From: Meandrina meandrites
Taxonomy: Eukaryota > Cnidaria > Anthozoa > Scleractinia > Meandrinidae
Direction: 5' to 3'
DNA: 64,000 nt
NCBI GenBank assembly: GCA_963693305.1
Contig: OY855903.1
Location: forward strand, 27,471,955-27,535,954
Part shown: piece by piece, positions 33,600-46,099 of the stretch
Layout of the letters: every line of letters begins with the position of its first letter
Position numbering within the stretch: position 1 is the first letter of the stretch
Position numbers and translations under genes: made by a program
The notes under the pieces: model-generated
Databases searched by the model: none
What the model was told of the DNA's origin: nothing
What the model saw: only the letters and a program-made list of their open reading frames with translations

Positions 33600-36090
33600 T
33601 AGAAGGATCTTTCCGAATTCAACAAAGCCTGCTTGGATATCAGTTTCTTGCAAAAGTGCAAGCTTTTAACATTTTCCCTACCTTTCTCAATTTCAAGCAA
33701 AGAAGAGTTCCATGGGACGAGAGCATGTCGCCGTTTCGAGGAGGACTTGTTAAAATACAAGTTGAACCAGAAGTTTTCTGTTCACCGCAATTTTCAACAG
33801 TCTTACAAATTAGCACGTTCCACACTCAAGACGAATTTGTCACCGCTGGATTTCAATCACGTCTGCTCTACTATTGAAACCAAGGCTTCCAAGATCAAGG
33901 AACGCAATTCACGCAAGCTTGAAAAGAAGTTCAATAATCTTAAACGTAAGTTCGGAATCCCGAAAGTCTCGAATTTGAATAATGACGACATCATTTTCAA
34001 CTATTCACATCATGTCTTGACCGAGGCTGAGAAAAGCGTTTTAGCACGTGGCTTACGTTTTTGCTTGCCGCCTAACAAAGTTGACAAATATGAGGTTAAG
34101 TGTTCCTTTGAGTTGTTTTATCGTGATCTAATTAAATTAAATCTCCCTTTGACCAGCGAAGATCAAGATCGTCTTAGAAGCCAACTTAAGAATATATCCT
34201 ACAGTTATATTTACTCCTACGACTTTTCCAAACAAAAGAACATTCTAAGCAAAGAGGAATGGTCAGCCTTAAATGATTTACGCAACGATGACAACATCAT
34301 CATTACGAAACCAAAAAAAGGGAACGGCGTTGTTATCGTCAACAGACTTGATTATCTCAACAAAATGAAGCTATTGATTTCCGATGAAACCAAATTCAAA
34401 CCATTATCTCAGAATCCAACTAAATCTAGAGAGGACAGTCTCTCTATATAGCTTCACAAACTGAAGAAAGATGGAATTATTGATGGTACTACTTTCCAGA
34501 AGATTTTACCTAGTGGGTCATCTCCTGGTGTTTTGTATGGCCTTCCAAAGGTTCACAAAGCCGGATGCCCTTTCCGCGCCATTGTTTCCTCTGTCAACAC
34601 CTACAATTACAATCTGGCTTCTTTCCTTGTTAGCATACTTCAGCCTATTTCCACCAACCAACACACCGTTAGTTCTGCAGATTGGGCCAAAACTTACAAA
34701 CATAACAACAAAATAATGTGCTCTTTTGATGTTAGTTCTCTTTTTACAAATGTGCCACTTAATGAAACAATACATATTTGCCTCGACAAATTGTATTCGC
34801 GTCCTGATCCACCAAAATTGTCCCATCCTGTTTTACGGAATTTGTTGGAGTTCGCCACTAAGAACCTTTTTTTTTCTTTTCCTTTTTGATGGCGAGTACT
34901 ACGATCAAATTGATGGTGTAGCCATGGGTTCTCCTTTAGGCCCAGTCTTTCGCCAACATCTTCATGTGCCATTTTGAGGAAAAGTGGGTTTTTAACGCCT
35001 CAGTTCGTCCTTCTTTTTGGTATAGGTATGTGGATGACACTTTTATCATGTTTCACAGCAAAGACACTGCTAATGAGTTTTTACGGTATCTTAACAGTAG
35101 ACACAACAGTATCAAGTTCACTATTGAATTTGAACAGGACAATGAGATTCCTTTTTTAGACATTCTTGTCAAATGTTGCCCGACAACAGTTTCATGACCT
35201 CTGTCTACCGGAAAAAGACATTCACCGGCCTCTACACCAAGTGGGATTCATTCACACCTCGCTAATACAAAATTAATCTCATACACACACTCACCTATCG
35301 TTGTTTCCGAATCTGTTCCTTTGCCTCACTATTACATTCCGTTATTCAAGATCTCAGGAAGCTTTTGCTACAAAATGGTTACCCAAAGGCATTATCACAT
35401 ACAACGTCAACGATGTTTTGAACAGACATAAATACAAGCCAGACACCCCTGTTGCGACAGTCCCTAAAAAAGATGTCATAATCCTGTTACCCTACTTAGG
35501 TCTCCCCAACATCCAAATCACTAAACATCTGAAATCCTGTGTATCCAACTTCTATTCTTTCATCAACCTCAAGATCATCTTTCAGAACACATGCGGATCA
35601 AATCCTTCTTTCCGTACAAAGACCGCCTTAATCGTTCCCAGCGATCTAAGGTAATTTACAAAGCTGGCTGCTGGGACTGCAATGATGTTTATATCGGAAA
35701 AACAAAACGACATCTTCATGACAGGAAAACTGAACATTTTAAGGCCCTCACTAAAAGCGATCATCTATCAGCTATCGCCAATCATATTATTACCACGGGC
35801 CATAACATCAAATGGGATCATTTTGACATTCTAGCGTCCGGCAAAACTGACCTCCATTGTAAAATTAAAGAGACCTTATTCATCCAAGAGTTACAATGCT
35901 CATTAAATGCCAATGTTGGCAGTGAGAGGTTGTTACTCTATTAACCTAAGTGATAATATTAAGTTACTGCTGTAGATCAATTGTCTCAGTCTAGGTTCCA
36001 GACCCTTTTCATAACAATATATAATAGTCGTTAAAATTTTGTAACGGTCATACTCTTGAAAATGCATGTTGCATAGCATACGAAACATCA
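33600..36090 (+). pseudogene. Near-full-length Penelope-like retroelement
   Basis: The N-terminal domain (33633-34449) is an open 272-codon frame ending at TAG. It contains PKKGNGVVIVNRLDYLNKMK, the conserved region upstream of the RT core. The RT core follows in three frames. At 34533-34860: YGLPKVHKAGCPFRAIVSS and MCSFDVSSLFTNVPL. At 34890-34950: GVAMGSPLGP. At 34964-35197: WYRYVDDTFIMFHS, with intact catalytic aspartates. The thumb/linker is at 35200-35580. A GIY-YIG endonuclease domain (35591-35942) reads VIYKAGCWDCNDVYIGKTKR and ends at TAA. There are at least four frameshifts and one nonsense codon, so it is dead. Compared with the copy at 6.2-7.5 kb it keeps the whole N-terminal half and the YVDD motif. 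The 3' tail to ~36090 includes TGAAAATGCATGTTGC and GAAACATC, in a position where I expect the Penelope 3' end. Confidence 0.9.
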
Positions 36091-36254
36091 AGTTAGTAAA
36101 ATGCGATTTTTCACGATGTTTATTACCGCTGTTTGTTTCATGTTTTTAATCAAGTTACAATGGCCTAAAACCAAGAGTCTATACCATAGGCTTTGCTTTG
36201 CTTCAATGGCATGACACTGCAGTACACAAAACCTGCACAATTTTTGTTTCTTAA

Positions 36255-37785
36255 CATCTGCTATTGAAGTTCATCAACCAGCTGTTTAAAAAGCTATCCT
36301 CATGTACCAGAGAAAAGCTCCTTGATGAACTCTTTCTGACTGCTGCTGTGGAAAATGGTATTAAAAGCAACCCCTTGTTGTTTGCAAGCACTTCACTCAA
36401 AGGAATGAAATTTCTTCCAGACAATGGAAAACCAAATCTGATCTCGAAATGGAGTTGATGCATATGAGGCCCTGATGGAAAACCAAAGCTGGATAACCAT
36501 ATGCCATTTGGTCTAATTGAGTACCAAATTGAATTCTTCAGTTTACAAATGTTAACCAGGTACATTAATTGTCTTATTTAAATCCTGGCCAGTCGAGCTA
36601 GTGTAAAGTGTGCTGTCAGACTCAATCAGAATATACATTTATCTATGTTTCATTTTCATGATAAAAGCTCTACTAAGGCCCAGTGGAGAGAGTAAGGGAG
36701 GGGGAGGGTGGTGTTAAAGGAGAGGTATGCTTAGAAGACCAGAAATAATTTTCTTACATTCTGTTTTACCATGTATCTCAGCTGTTGTGACTATTAGCGT
36801 ATTGATTGTATGGTTGTGGGGGGAGGGAGAGGAAACCTCCCAAGCAGGAAGGCTTGTTTTGTTCAAAGCTACATGTTGTTATCCTTTATTATCAATGTGA
36901 CTGCTGGCCAATCCTTTACTGATTATTTTTCATCTCAATATTTTACAGATAAAACAACCCGAGGACTACAAGTTGTAGCTACAAACCATGAGTGCTGAGT
37001 TTCCTGACAGGTTTAAGAGATTGTTTGCAGGACCAATGTGGATTGGACTAGGAAAAGAGGTTGTTGGTAAGCCCCTAGGTAAAAGAAATTTCATGCGTAT
37101 GAACTAAAAAAATCCACTATAGTGACTTCTGTTTCTGTATTGATTTTCACTCCTTCATTTCAGGTTAATTTTAGTAGTGAAAAAAATAATATTGTTACAA
37201 GGACAGAAAAACCAAAAAATATCAAACTTCAATCAAAGGATTGTTTGGTTTGTTTTGTTTTATTTCAGGCCAAGGTAAATGTTGCTTGTGTAAGCAAAAC
37301 AGCACAGTGCAGGCAGGACAGTGATTCACCATTTACAATGGACTCTCTCTTACAGGTAGAGTGAATATTTTCCCTATTGGGTTACAGTGACAGCACAGCA
37401 TTTTAATATCATGCTGATAGATCATGATATGTAATGTTACAAAATTATTTTCTTAGGTTGCAGCACTTGACCAACTGAAGTCATCCAACCCGGATGGACA
37501 GTATTGGATCAAGATTGATGCAACAGACGTCAAAACCTGTAAAATGGAATCCTGGGAGAGAAAAGTATGGAATGGAGATGAAGACCTCGGAGATGGTAAG
37601 CTGCAGGCATTGAGAGATGAATACGAGGAAAGGATGACAGATCTGCATAAACTGAAGCTCAGAGATGTGGCTGTTGTTAAGGAGGTCCTCCCAAGAGTAC
37701 TTGATGCCCTGACGGAAGACATCACCTTTCTAGATGAAGGTTTTCAAGTGGCATCAAACCACTTTGAGACTTGCGTCACTTAAGG
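36255..37785 (+). pseudogene. N-terminal exons of a multicopy cnidarian family (function unknown)
   Basis: Block 1 (36258-36555) reads KLSSCTREKLLDELFLTAAV, then ENGIKSNPLLF and GKPNLI; after a one-base shift near 36475 it continues with HMPFGLIEYQIEFFS. Block 2 (36951-37063) reads PEDYKL, stop, then LQTMSAEFPDRFKRLFAGPM before GTAAGC. Block 3 (37457-37785), after TTCTTAG, reads PDGQYWIKIDATDVKTCKME, VWNGDEDLGDGKLQALRDEY and LDALTEDITFLDEGF, then TAA. I recall this set and order of segments (mostly the WIK.D.TD...WNGD.DLGDG core) in uncharacterised proteins repeated in cnidarian genomes. It may be the front part of the gene whose later exons start at 41266, but a retroelement lies between and I cannot prove continuity. 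Three breaks make it a pseudogene. Confidence 0.5.
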
Positions 37786-37789
37786 AATG

Positions 37790-38345
37790 AGGCACAGTAA
37801 AAATTGCCAAAAAATTCACAAAGTGGCAGAGTATGTATTTCTAAAGATATTTTTACATGGGTTTGCGTAACACTGGCTGCTGGAAATTTCAGACTGTGTC
37901 ACATGATCTGACTGTTATTAACATTAGCATTTTGGCGCCAATTTGGTTCTCCCTCTTTGGCTTGAGTTGACGAGAATTTATAATGCATAGAATAACACGA
38001 GAAACATGAAAATAAGTCCTCAAATAGTCAATGGCTTTCAAATTAATCGGGTAATTGAGGAAGACGCTGTCTAAACCAGATAATTTTATCGATCTATTTT
38101 GATGTAAAGAATTTCAGTTGATTAAGATTGATTTCTAGCTTCATTGTGAAAGAAAGTTTAAATCTCTGTATAGATTCTAGTTGCTGTTCCTAAGAAGTTG
38201 TTTACAGGGTGGAAAATAGCTCCCCAACGTAACGGAACAGAATTGGAAAGTACGGACATATCATTCGATATCAGTATACGCCTCTAGGCAAGAAGTTTAG
38301 CGTCCTACTACACAAGTTGCTGTTGTAAGTCGCAATCGTTCTCCG
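37790..38345. other. Non-coding, possible remnant of the flanking gene
   Basis: A further short open stretch after the stop (RHSKNCQKIHKVAEY) ends near a GT at about 37831 and may be the rest of the preceding exon. Nothing else is supported. Confidence 0.3.
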
Positions 38346-38512
38346 AAATGTTCAGTGGAGATGAGAACATGGTGCCTGGCCCCGCACCCCATGCTCTGGT
38401 GTTCATGTCGAATTTTCCACTTCCCTCGCTGCTGAACATCAAGGGCGATCCAGTGAACAACTGGGAATTCTTCAGGCAACAGTGGACCGACTATGAAGTC
38501 GCTACAGGCCTG

Positions 38513-39252
38513 GAAAACACTATGTAAACCTGTTACCACTACTTATGGCCTCAACTCTTTTCGTTACTTTGCATCTAAGACCTGGAACTCACTACCTAAT
38601 AATATAAGATCTGAACATACTTTAACTGGTTTTAGAAGACTAGTGAAAAAATCTCTTTTTAGACATAAGATATATTGAACATTTTTAATGTAATAGATCT
38701 AAATAGATTTTTCAATGTAATAGATTTTTAATGTAAATAGATTTTTCTAATGTCATAGATTTTTAATTATTTTTTTTTCTTCATTTGTTTTCCTTTTATA
38801 CCATTATTTTCTCGAAGATATTAGCCAATTCGAGTTTTAAATAAAGTTCATGTATGTATGTATGTATGTATGTATGTATGTATGTATGTATGTATGTATG
38901 TATGTATGTATGTATGTATGTATGTATGTATGTATGTATGTATGTATGTATGTATGTATGTATGTATGTATGTATGTATGTATGTATGTATGTATGTATG
39001 TATGTATGTATGTATGTATGTATGTATGTATGTATGTATGTATGTATGTATGTATGTATGTATGTATGTATGTATGTATGTATGTATGTATGTATGTATG
39101 TATGTATGTATGTATGTATGTATGTATGTATGTATGTATGTATGTATGTATGTATGTATGTATGTATGTATGTATGTATGTATGTATGTATGTATGTATG
39201 TATGTATGTATGTATGTATGTATGTATGTATGTATGTATGTATGAATGTATG
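38513..39252 (+). mobile_element. 3' tail of a CR1/L2-type LINE inserted in gag
   Basis: The C-terminal end of a LINE ORF2 is clear: TYGLNSFRYFASKTWNSLPN followed by FRRLVKKSLF and TGA at 38676-38678. Then come an AT-rich 3' UTR, AATAAAG, and a simple-repeat tail of TATG units (38849-39251). The gag frame resumes immediately after the tail. This is a heavily 5'-truncated insertion, as expected for target-primed reverse transcription. Confidence 0.85.
38849..39251. repeat. (TATG)n microsatellite, about 100 units
   Basis: Nearly perfect four-base repeat of about 400 bp, with a single GAATG variant near the right end. It serves as the 3' tail of the LINE fragment. Open frames reading YVCM or YIHT through it are artefacts. 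Confidence 0.98.
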
Positions 39253-40430
39253 CAGAAGATTCGCCTTGCAACCTTTCGCTCTGTCGTGGGTAAGGAATGT
39301 TTACAGATATTTCTTAACCTCAAATTCGAGCCCGCACAGCAAAACGATGTAAATGCATGCATTCAAGCATTAGAGGCATACTTTAAGCCGAAGAGAAACA
39401 TTTACGAACGATATCAATTTAACTTGTGCATGCAGACAACTGAAGAAACCATAGATAGTTTTGTAAACCGATTGCGAAAGGCCGCATTCACTTGTCAGTT
39501 TGGAACGCTGACGGAAGAACTAACTTGACACAGATTGGTTATCAGCCTCAAGGATCACACAACTAGACTGCAACTCCTGAAAGAAGAAGACCTGGACCTG
39601 AACAAGGCGCTAAACGTCTGTCGTACAAGCGAAGCTGCAAGCCAACAACTTAAAGCCATGAAAGAGGACGACAAGACATCAACCACGGGAGACATCCGCT
39701 TTGTCCACGCAACGGAAACTAAGGAACACCAAAGCCAACAAAAGATCCTAAGCAATCAGATCAACCGCCGAACTGATAGATTTATCAGTGCTTTAATTGT
39801 GGAAGTAAACAGCAACACAAACTTGAAAACTGTCCGGCCTTTGGTCATGAATGCAAAGCATGCAAGAAACCGAATTGCTTTGCATCGGTATGCAGATCGT
39901 CTAAATGACGAAACGAAACAGAAACAGACTCTACAAAGTCGAAGAAGTTTCGTCAGTACAAGCCAAAGGCAAACAGCTCTTCGCCTCGCTTGAATTCTCC
40001 GATGCGAGCACATGTTACAAGACGACTTTGGAATGTCACCTTGACGCGGGAGCGATATGCAATGTGTTAACACATCATGACCTGTCAATCATCAGCCAAG
40101 ATGGTAATCCAACTCTCCAAACAAGTTAAGTCAAACTCTGATTGTTTAATTGGGAGAAGTGTCACTCAAGGTTCGCCACAAGGACAAACAACAGCACGAA
40201 CTCAAATTCCAAGTTGTGGAAGGAGACAACAAGCTGCTTTTGTCCGCCGAATTCATGTATGGGGTATCGTATTGTACCATACTGCCGCATACAGTGCCTG
40301 ATACATGAAGTAGTGACCGCGAAGTTGGTTCTTCAGTTGTTGTTCGACGTTCAATGTTTTGCAGTGGAAAATCTTTGCTCTGTGCCAGCAAGGAAGGGAA
40401 AGCACGACGTTACTACCTTAACCTGATTCA

Positions 40431-41260
40431 TATGTTACATCAGGTCAAAGTTTACATGTCAAATATTGTAATTTCTTGTGGAATCATCGAATGAAATTCA
40501 AACAATGATGACCTATCTTTCATCTCCAGAAATGGTGGAAATGTAAGTCACGTTTCCATTTTAAACACGATTTTAACTCTTTCATTTGATCTGTAATGCG
40601 TTTATATTGACTTTCTCTTTATTTCTGATGGTTTTAGATATATCTGTGACGCAAATTGATGAAACGCCTTGTCCTGACGAGTACCTCAAAATGGCAGCAA
40701 ACATGAAAGGTCGTCGAAATTCGGAAAGTTTGCACAGCTATGAATATTTCAATAAGACGATACCGCAAGGTTTCTTTCTGTAGTGACATTTTCTTTCGTA
40801 TGTACTTTTCGGCTGCGTTGGTTTAATTCAAATGGACCACCTCACTTTTTCAAAAATAAAGTTTGAATCTGATATGTTTTTGCGTGTTTCATCAAGGTGT
40901 GTGATAGGTGTGTCGTTAATGTCTTGCTGCTGGCTTGATTCAAATTCACTGTTCATGAAAGTCAGTGTGATAAGTCAAAAAGACATAATATAACTGTCTG
41001 TGGTGTTTGTTTGGTACAGAAATTATTCGTTTTTGTTTAATTTCTCTTGAAAGTTGTGGTAAATTTAAGCCCTAACATTGGTCGTTACAAGCCCTCGTTC
41101 GGGTGAGCTGAAAATCCTTAAAAACTCGAAAAAAATAAATGATCTGGTCAAGCGGATTGTGGTTTTAGTATAAGTTTACAGAGACCGTCTCTTAAGTTTT
41201 GAAATACTATCTACACATGTGAGTTAAACAAATAATTTTATTTTTTTGTTGTTTCTTTCT
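40431..41260. other. Non-coding with one possible exon
   Basis: Between TTTTAG and a GT, 40637-40769 is open and reads QIDETPCPDEYLKMAANMKG, then SLHSYEYFNKTI. It might be an exon, but I do not recognise it. The rest is AT-rich. Confidence 0.25.
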
Positions 41261-42450
41261 TTCAGATCAGTTTTACAGAACTGTCCAAAACATATGGTGC
41301 AGCAGAGAAAACTAAGGTGGGAAACATGGTGGTCAAAGAATTTCTTCTTCAAAAAGGGGTAGATCTGACCAAGTTTACAACAGCAAGAAAAACCACAGAA
41401 CCAGTTACAAGGAGGCGCCTTAATAAAATGCTTGGTGGACAGATCACGACACCTGTTCCTCGCACCAATGCTGCCATACGGGAAACCCTATGAAATTGTC
41501 AATGGCAAGTATCGTTTGGTGGAGATAATCACCCCACAACGCTACAAAAAGCTGATGCTGCACCCTGGTGATACATTAAAAGAGGAGTATTTTACAGTAA
41601 GTGGAAGGAAAATACCCTTGCTGGAAATACGTAAGGTGCTTTTGGAGGAGCATGAGAAGGAAGGTCTTGTCAAAGACCATGCAGTCTCCCACTACAGTGA
41701 AATGACAACAGAGAAAATAAAAGATCGCTTAAGTGAGCTTGGAGAGGACACAACAAACACATCCAGAGAAGAATTGCTGGAGCTGAATTGCTGAACAAGC
41801 ATGACATGATTAGGGAGTGCAGAGGATGCCATCTACCATCAGAAGGATTGCTGAAGCCCGCCTTGGAAGCCAAATTGAAAGAAGAACTCAAGGGCATTCA
41901 AGTTTCTGCTCTCAGTTTTCCTGAACAGGGTTCCTCCATGGAACACCTAACTTGGGCAAGTATGAAGAGGTGCCATTAGAACCACTTCATGATCTCAAGG
42001 AACATATCAACAATGTACTAAAAGAGTTGCCAAAACATCAAACTGATGAAGAGAAGAAAATGTTTGATGAGGCAGTGCAAGCAGTTCTTTCTACAAAAGA
42101 AAAACTTCAAGGTTCAGATTACCACCTTTGTTGTGTTGTTTTACCACTGCACCTTGGAAACAATTGTCGTTTGACAATCAAAAGACTTTTACACACTCTT
42201 GCAGAACTCTGTGAACTGTTGTATGCTCCTGCAGAGAAGCGCACACCAAGATTTATTTTACGTTTACACAACATAACATTTAGTCACGTGATTGCAGTCC
42301 ACAAAGTCTTTCAAATCTCTCAACTGTTGACCTACAGGAAACTGTTTAGAATATACTACCACAGTATCATATGTCATGCTCCTCTCCCATCCCATATAAT
42401 TTCACTTAGCTCTGTAGACACAGAAGAAGAGGAAAGAGAATTCAGTACCA

Positions 42451-43245
42451 TTAAGGTGGCCGAACACAGTTTTTGCGCGCGCTCTGCAGTCTTCAGCGAG
42501 GTAGCGCGCGCACAATGATTACGAAGATGAAACATGGCGCCGATAAAGCGAAGATTTATTTGTTCTATGCCGTTCCTGCATGTGATATTATTATTCTTAA
42601 AATGACGCAATGTGTTATATGTTTTAGTCTTTTGTTTGTATGGAATGTCAGAAAAAGTTAAGAAACAAAGAATCCAGTGATTTTGCCGGTTTTTGTCGTT
42701 ATCGTAAGAACCCACTTAAATGCAGCGCATGCGTAGTAGGTCAAAAAAATGTGATTGAATCAGTTTAGCAGCTTTCTTGGAAGTGCGCATATTTCTCGAG
42801 AACCACTCATTAGAATTTCATAAAATTTGGCAGGGAAATACTAAAGGAAACAAGAAAGTGAATTATTTAAAAAAAAATTAAATTTAACAGAGAAAATTGT
42901 AAATAATTCAGTGAACCTTAAACAGAGGATAGCTGAAAATCTCTCTGTTAAAATATTATTAGAATAGTGTTAACATGCGAGCAATGTTACAAGTTTGTTA
43001 CATGCAAGGGATGGAGAAAATCTAATGACTAAATTTTCTGCAAATATATAAAACCCAATTTTTATGGCGTGTTTATATTCAGTCATGTTACCATGGCAAC
43101 GCAACACACGTCAACTAAAATATCAAAATACAGAAGTCTATCTTTTTATCTTATGTTATGCTAATTTTGGAGACCCAGGAATCAATGGTTTTGGAAAAAT
43201 TGAAAATGCAACACAGGTATCGAAAACTGTGTTCAGCCACCTTAA
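42451..43245. mobile_element. MITE with TTAA target duplication inside the coding exon
   Basis: TTAA at 42451-42454 and 43242-43245 flanks a 787-bp element with TIRs GGTGGCCGAACACAGTTTT (left) and AAAACTGTGTTCAGCCACC (right; one mismatch). It splits the gene between EEREFSTI and the next codons; removing the element with one TTAA restores a continuous frame across the site, apart from a later TAA. TTAA targeting is the hallmark of piggyBac and Kolobok transposases (established knowledge). It has no coding capacity. Confidence 0.88.
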
Positions 43246-43891
43246 TTCCATCAGCAAATAAACCTCTAATGGACATCCTGAACACACAATTCCAAACAGC
43301 ATAACAAGAGTTCAAGCAGAAAGAAGATTCTGGTCCAAAAAAAGTCCCCTTGTTGACCAACTGTCTACCAGGCCCATCTTGAGCAGATAAGTGATTTTCT
43401 TCTGTGTGGAAGGGGGGTTTGGTGGCATGCAGATGAAGACAGCAAGGAGATAATTTTTCACAACAGCAAAGGCCAGCCTGAACTTTGTGACCAAGGGCCT
43501 CCAATTCATCACTTTCGTTCATCATCTCTCCAAAGTGAAAGGGCTTATCATAAAGAGAAATGGAATGAGTGTCTTGCACAACCAGATCTCAGTTTGCCCA
43601 TCAGGAAAGTGAAAGTTTACAACTCTGCCGGCAATGTTAAATCCGCAGAACACCACAGAGTATTCCTTCAAAATGAGCTGTGGCCAGTGCTAGGCGGTAA
43701 TCAAAATTCTGATCACCAGCTATATACAGCCTATAGTGAACATGGAAACAGTCTGCCTTTGCAGTTGTAGCATGATCAAACTGATGGCCCAGAAGATGAA
43801 GAACATCAACCCTTGATGTGCACTGGAATGATCAATACTTCAAATGGAGATGGGTCAGCAGATGAGGAACCTCAACCCTTGATGTGCACTT

Positions 43892-45704
43892 GTAATATAT
43901 AGATTTAGGCAGGCCTAAAAGCGGAGCTCCCATTTATTTTTTATTTTTTTGCTCGAGTTAATAACAGTGTTACTAAACAAGTAGCCACAATACAGTGGCC
44001 TTTATAGGTACAAACTTGCATGTAAAAACCTCTCAAAACTTTTTACAACGTTTACTGTACACTAATTAATACACCTTTATGAGTTATTTGATGAAAAAAA
44101 GACCTCGATCTTGTTTTGATTTACTATAAAACAGTAAGGGCAAAAAAATAACTCAAGGCAAAAACAAAATACAGAAAAACAAAGTAAATCTTTGCTAAAC
44201 ACAGTATAAACTCCAAATGAACTCACACCACGGCAAACTGAGAAAATCACGGCGGAAAAACAAACTTTGCAAATTGATGGTGCCCGTTTTGTCATTTCAA
44301 AACAGACTTTTTTTAAGAATTGTGGCAGTTTGTGATTTGGGAAGTGGTGCCGCACGCTAACTTAGAATAAGCTTACAATGTTGTTTTGACTGTTTTGAAC
44401 CGTCTTCTTTTCGCTGCGGTTTGGTTGCACGATTATCTAATTCTGTTTTATCGTACGCGTTGCTATATACATTAAATAATTTTTGGTGTGCAGTATCGCC
44501 GAGTAGTTTTATTCCTTTTGTTTGCGAGATTTTTCTGTACGTGTAGTTTGTAATTTACAAATTGAAATCGTGATTTTCATCCGTGAAGCTTAATAATATA
44601 ATATTGTTTTCAAAATCCAATAATGAACATCACAGTTAACTCGACTAACTAGAACACAAAACAATTAGTCCAAATGAAATATTTAATAAACAATGTCTGT
44701 ATAAAATGTACAAACATGAACAAGTTTGAAAGCAGCATTAATTGAATTGTAAGCTTAAATATTTACGAAAAGATGTCATGTGAAAACCGACACAACTTCA
44801 AATTCGCTCATAAATGAAGTATAAACAGATTCTCATGCACAACAAAAAAAGGCTTATGCTTAGTGCATACATTTACGTTTGTTACCTCGTGTTTGGAGAA
44901 GGCTTGTAAATTCTGCAGGGCTAAAATTTCAAACCAGCACAATATTAAATATTGGAAGCAAACACGCCACTCGTTGTAACTTACTCCAACACCACCAACA
45001 TCAAGTTCTTACATGTTTTGAATTATCGGCGAACTTTCCTTTCGGTGTAGCTGTTAGCAGTCTTTTATCCATCACTAAGTGAACTTCACCGGCTCTGAGT
45101 TCACTTTTATTTTAGCTCAATGTCAGCTCAATTAATTTTTCAGCCTTGGTTAGCCACAGTGCTTCAACTCTCGGTGTTATCTGATGTATATCATGTTCAA
45201 GTTGGCAATTACTTCGGATCTTCCCTTTAAGAGGTTGCCGTAAATCATTTGGCATGAGTTTTCATGATGTCGATGAGTGAAAAGGGTGAGAAGTATTCAT
45301 GAAGAACTATGTTTCCCAGCATGGTTTCTTCACGTCTTTCATTCAGGTTAAAAGGTGAACAACGTACCGACTATTTTAGCGCCTTTTCATGCAATTGCTT
45401 TGTTTAAGTTGCAATGAAATGTCCAGATCATAAGAAAACATGAGAAAAAAAACCTGAAGTCATACAGTGTTTTAACAAATTTCTACGACAAGTAAGTTAA
45501 CTCCCAACAAACCAAAAAATGTTTTTGCGTTACTTTTTGTGTGAGAAGGACTCCGAATCAAGGACAAAGACAAACTCGTCCTCAGTCTTAATCCGTGCGT
45601 ACGTACGTACGTAGACGACAACCAAATTTTCTCGGCTTGACGGGTTACCAAAATGTCTTACCCATGGTGCTCTGCTGGCGCACTTCGCGCGCCACAGCTC
45701 CGCT
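43892..45704. mobile_element. 1.8-kb insertion of unknown class
   Basis: The host coding sequence reads up to PQPLMCT (about 43890) and resumes at 45705. A 24-bp segment (43828-43851) reappears exactly at 45705-45728; both encode INTSNGD, so this could be an ancestral coding repeat rather than a target duplication. Near the ends AGCGGAGCT (about 43919) and AGCTCCGCT (45696-45704) form a 9-bp inverted repeat. The interior has no recognised protein and includes an (ACGT)n run at 45596-45613. Confidence 0.5.
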
Positions 45705-46099
45705 ATGATCAATACTTCAAATGGAGATCTGTCAGAGTTAAGTGATGACGAGTGTGAAGGATGTGTTGAAAAACTAACTGCAAACTTACCAAATGATATA
45801 CATCTCAACATTGTCAACTGTTCAGTTGATACTGACAACAACGTCAAACTGGAAACAATTCCAAAGCAGCCTGAAATTCAAAATTTGAGAAGAGAACAAA
45901 ATGAAAATGCCCCTGACATTTTACAAACTAAACTTGCTCTGGCTGTATCAAAAATATTAGGGGTAACCGTGTCAGTCAAAACACTAGACAAAGACAGAAA
46001 AACTCTGTAAAAACACCTAAGCAGCAATTACAACAATGACAAGTACCAAGATACTTTGGCTTCTATCCAGACGCAAGTATTAGGAGCTCACCAAAATGC

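Larger units (their letters stand above)
38348..40430 (+). pseudogene. Ty3/gypsy retroelement gag-protease fragment, split by a LINE
   Basis: Gag starts at ATG 38348 with MFSGDENMVPGP, then VNNWEFFRQQWTDYEVATGL. It is cut at about 38513 by the LINE tail and resumes at 39253 with QKIRLATFRSVVGKECLQIF, continuing through FVNRLRKAAFTCQFG and LKDHTTRL. A TGA at 39526-39528 (CGA expected) and later frameshifts interrupt it. A zinc-knuckle region follows near 39795-39900 (CFNCGSKQQH, then CKACKKPNCFASVC, in which the usual histidine of the second knuckle reads C). The protease active site reads LDAGA in place of DTGA (about 40043-40057), and flap-side homology ends near 40256. No RT, integrase or LTR is seen, so this is a 3'-deleted remnant. 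Confidence 0.8.

Noticed and set aside
38796..39528. Long open frames on both strands coding for repeated YVCM or YIHT units
   Set aside because: They are translations of the (TATG)n microsatellite and have no biological meaning.
44077..44355. 92-codon minus-strand frame in the 1.8-kb insertion
   Set aside because: Phenylalanine/cysteine-rich translation of AT-rich DNA without motif support.
45530..45847. Minus-strand 105-codon frame
   Set aside because: It runs opposite to the host coding sequence, through an (ACGT)n run and the edge of an insertion; likely a shadow.
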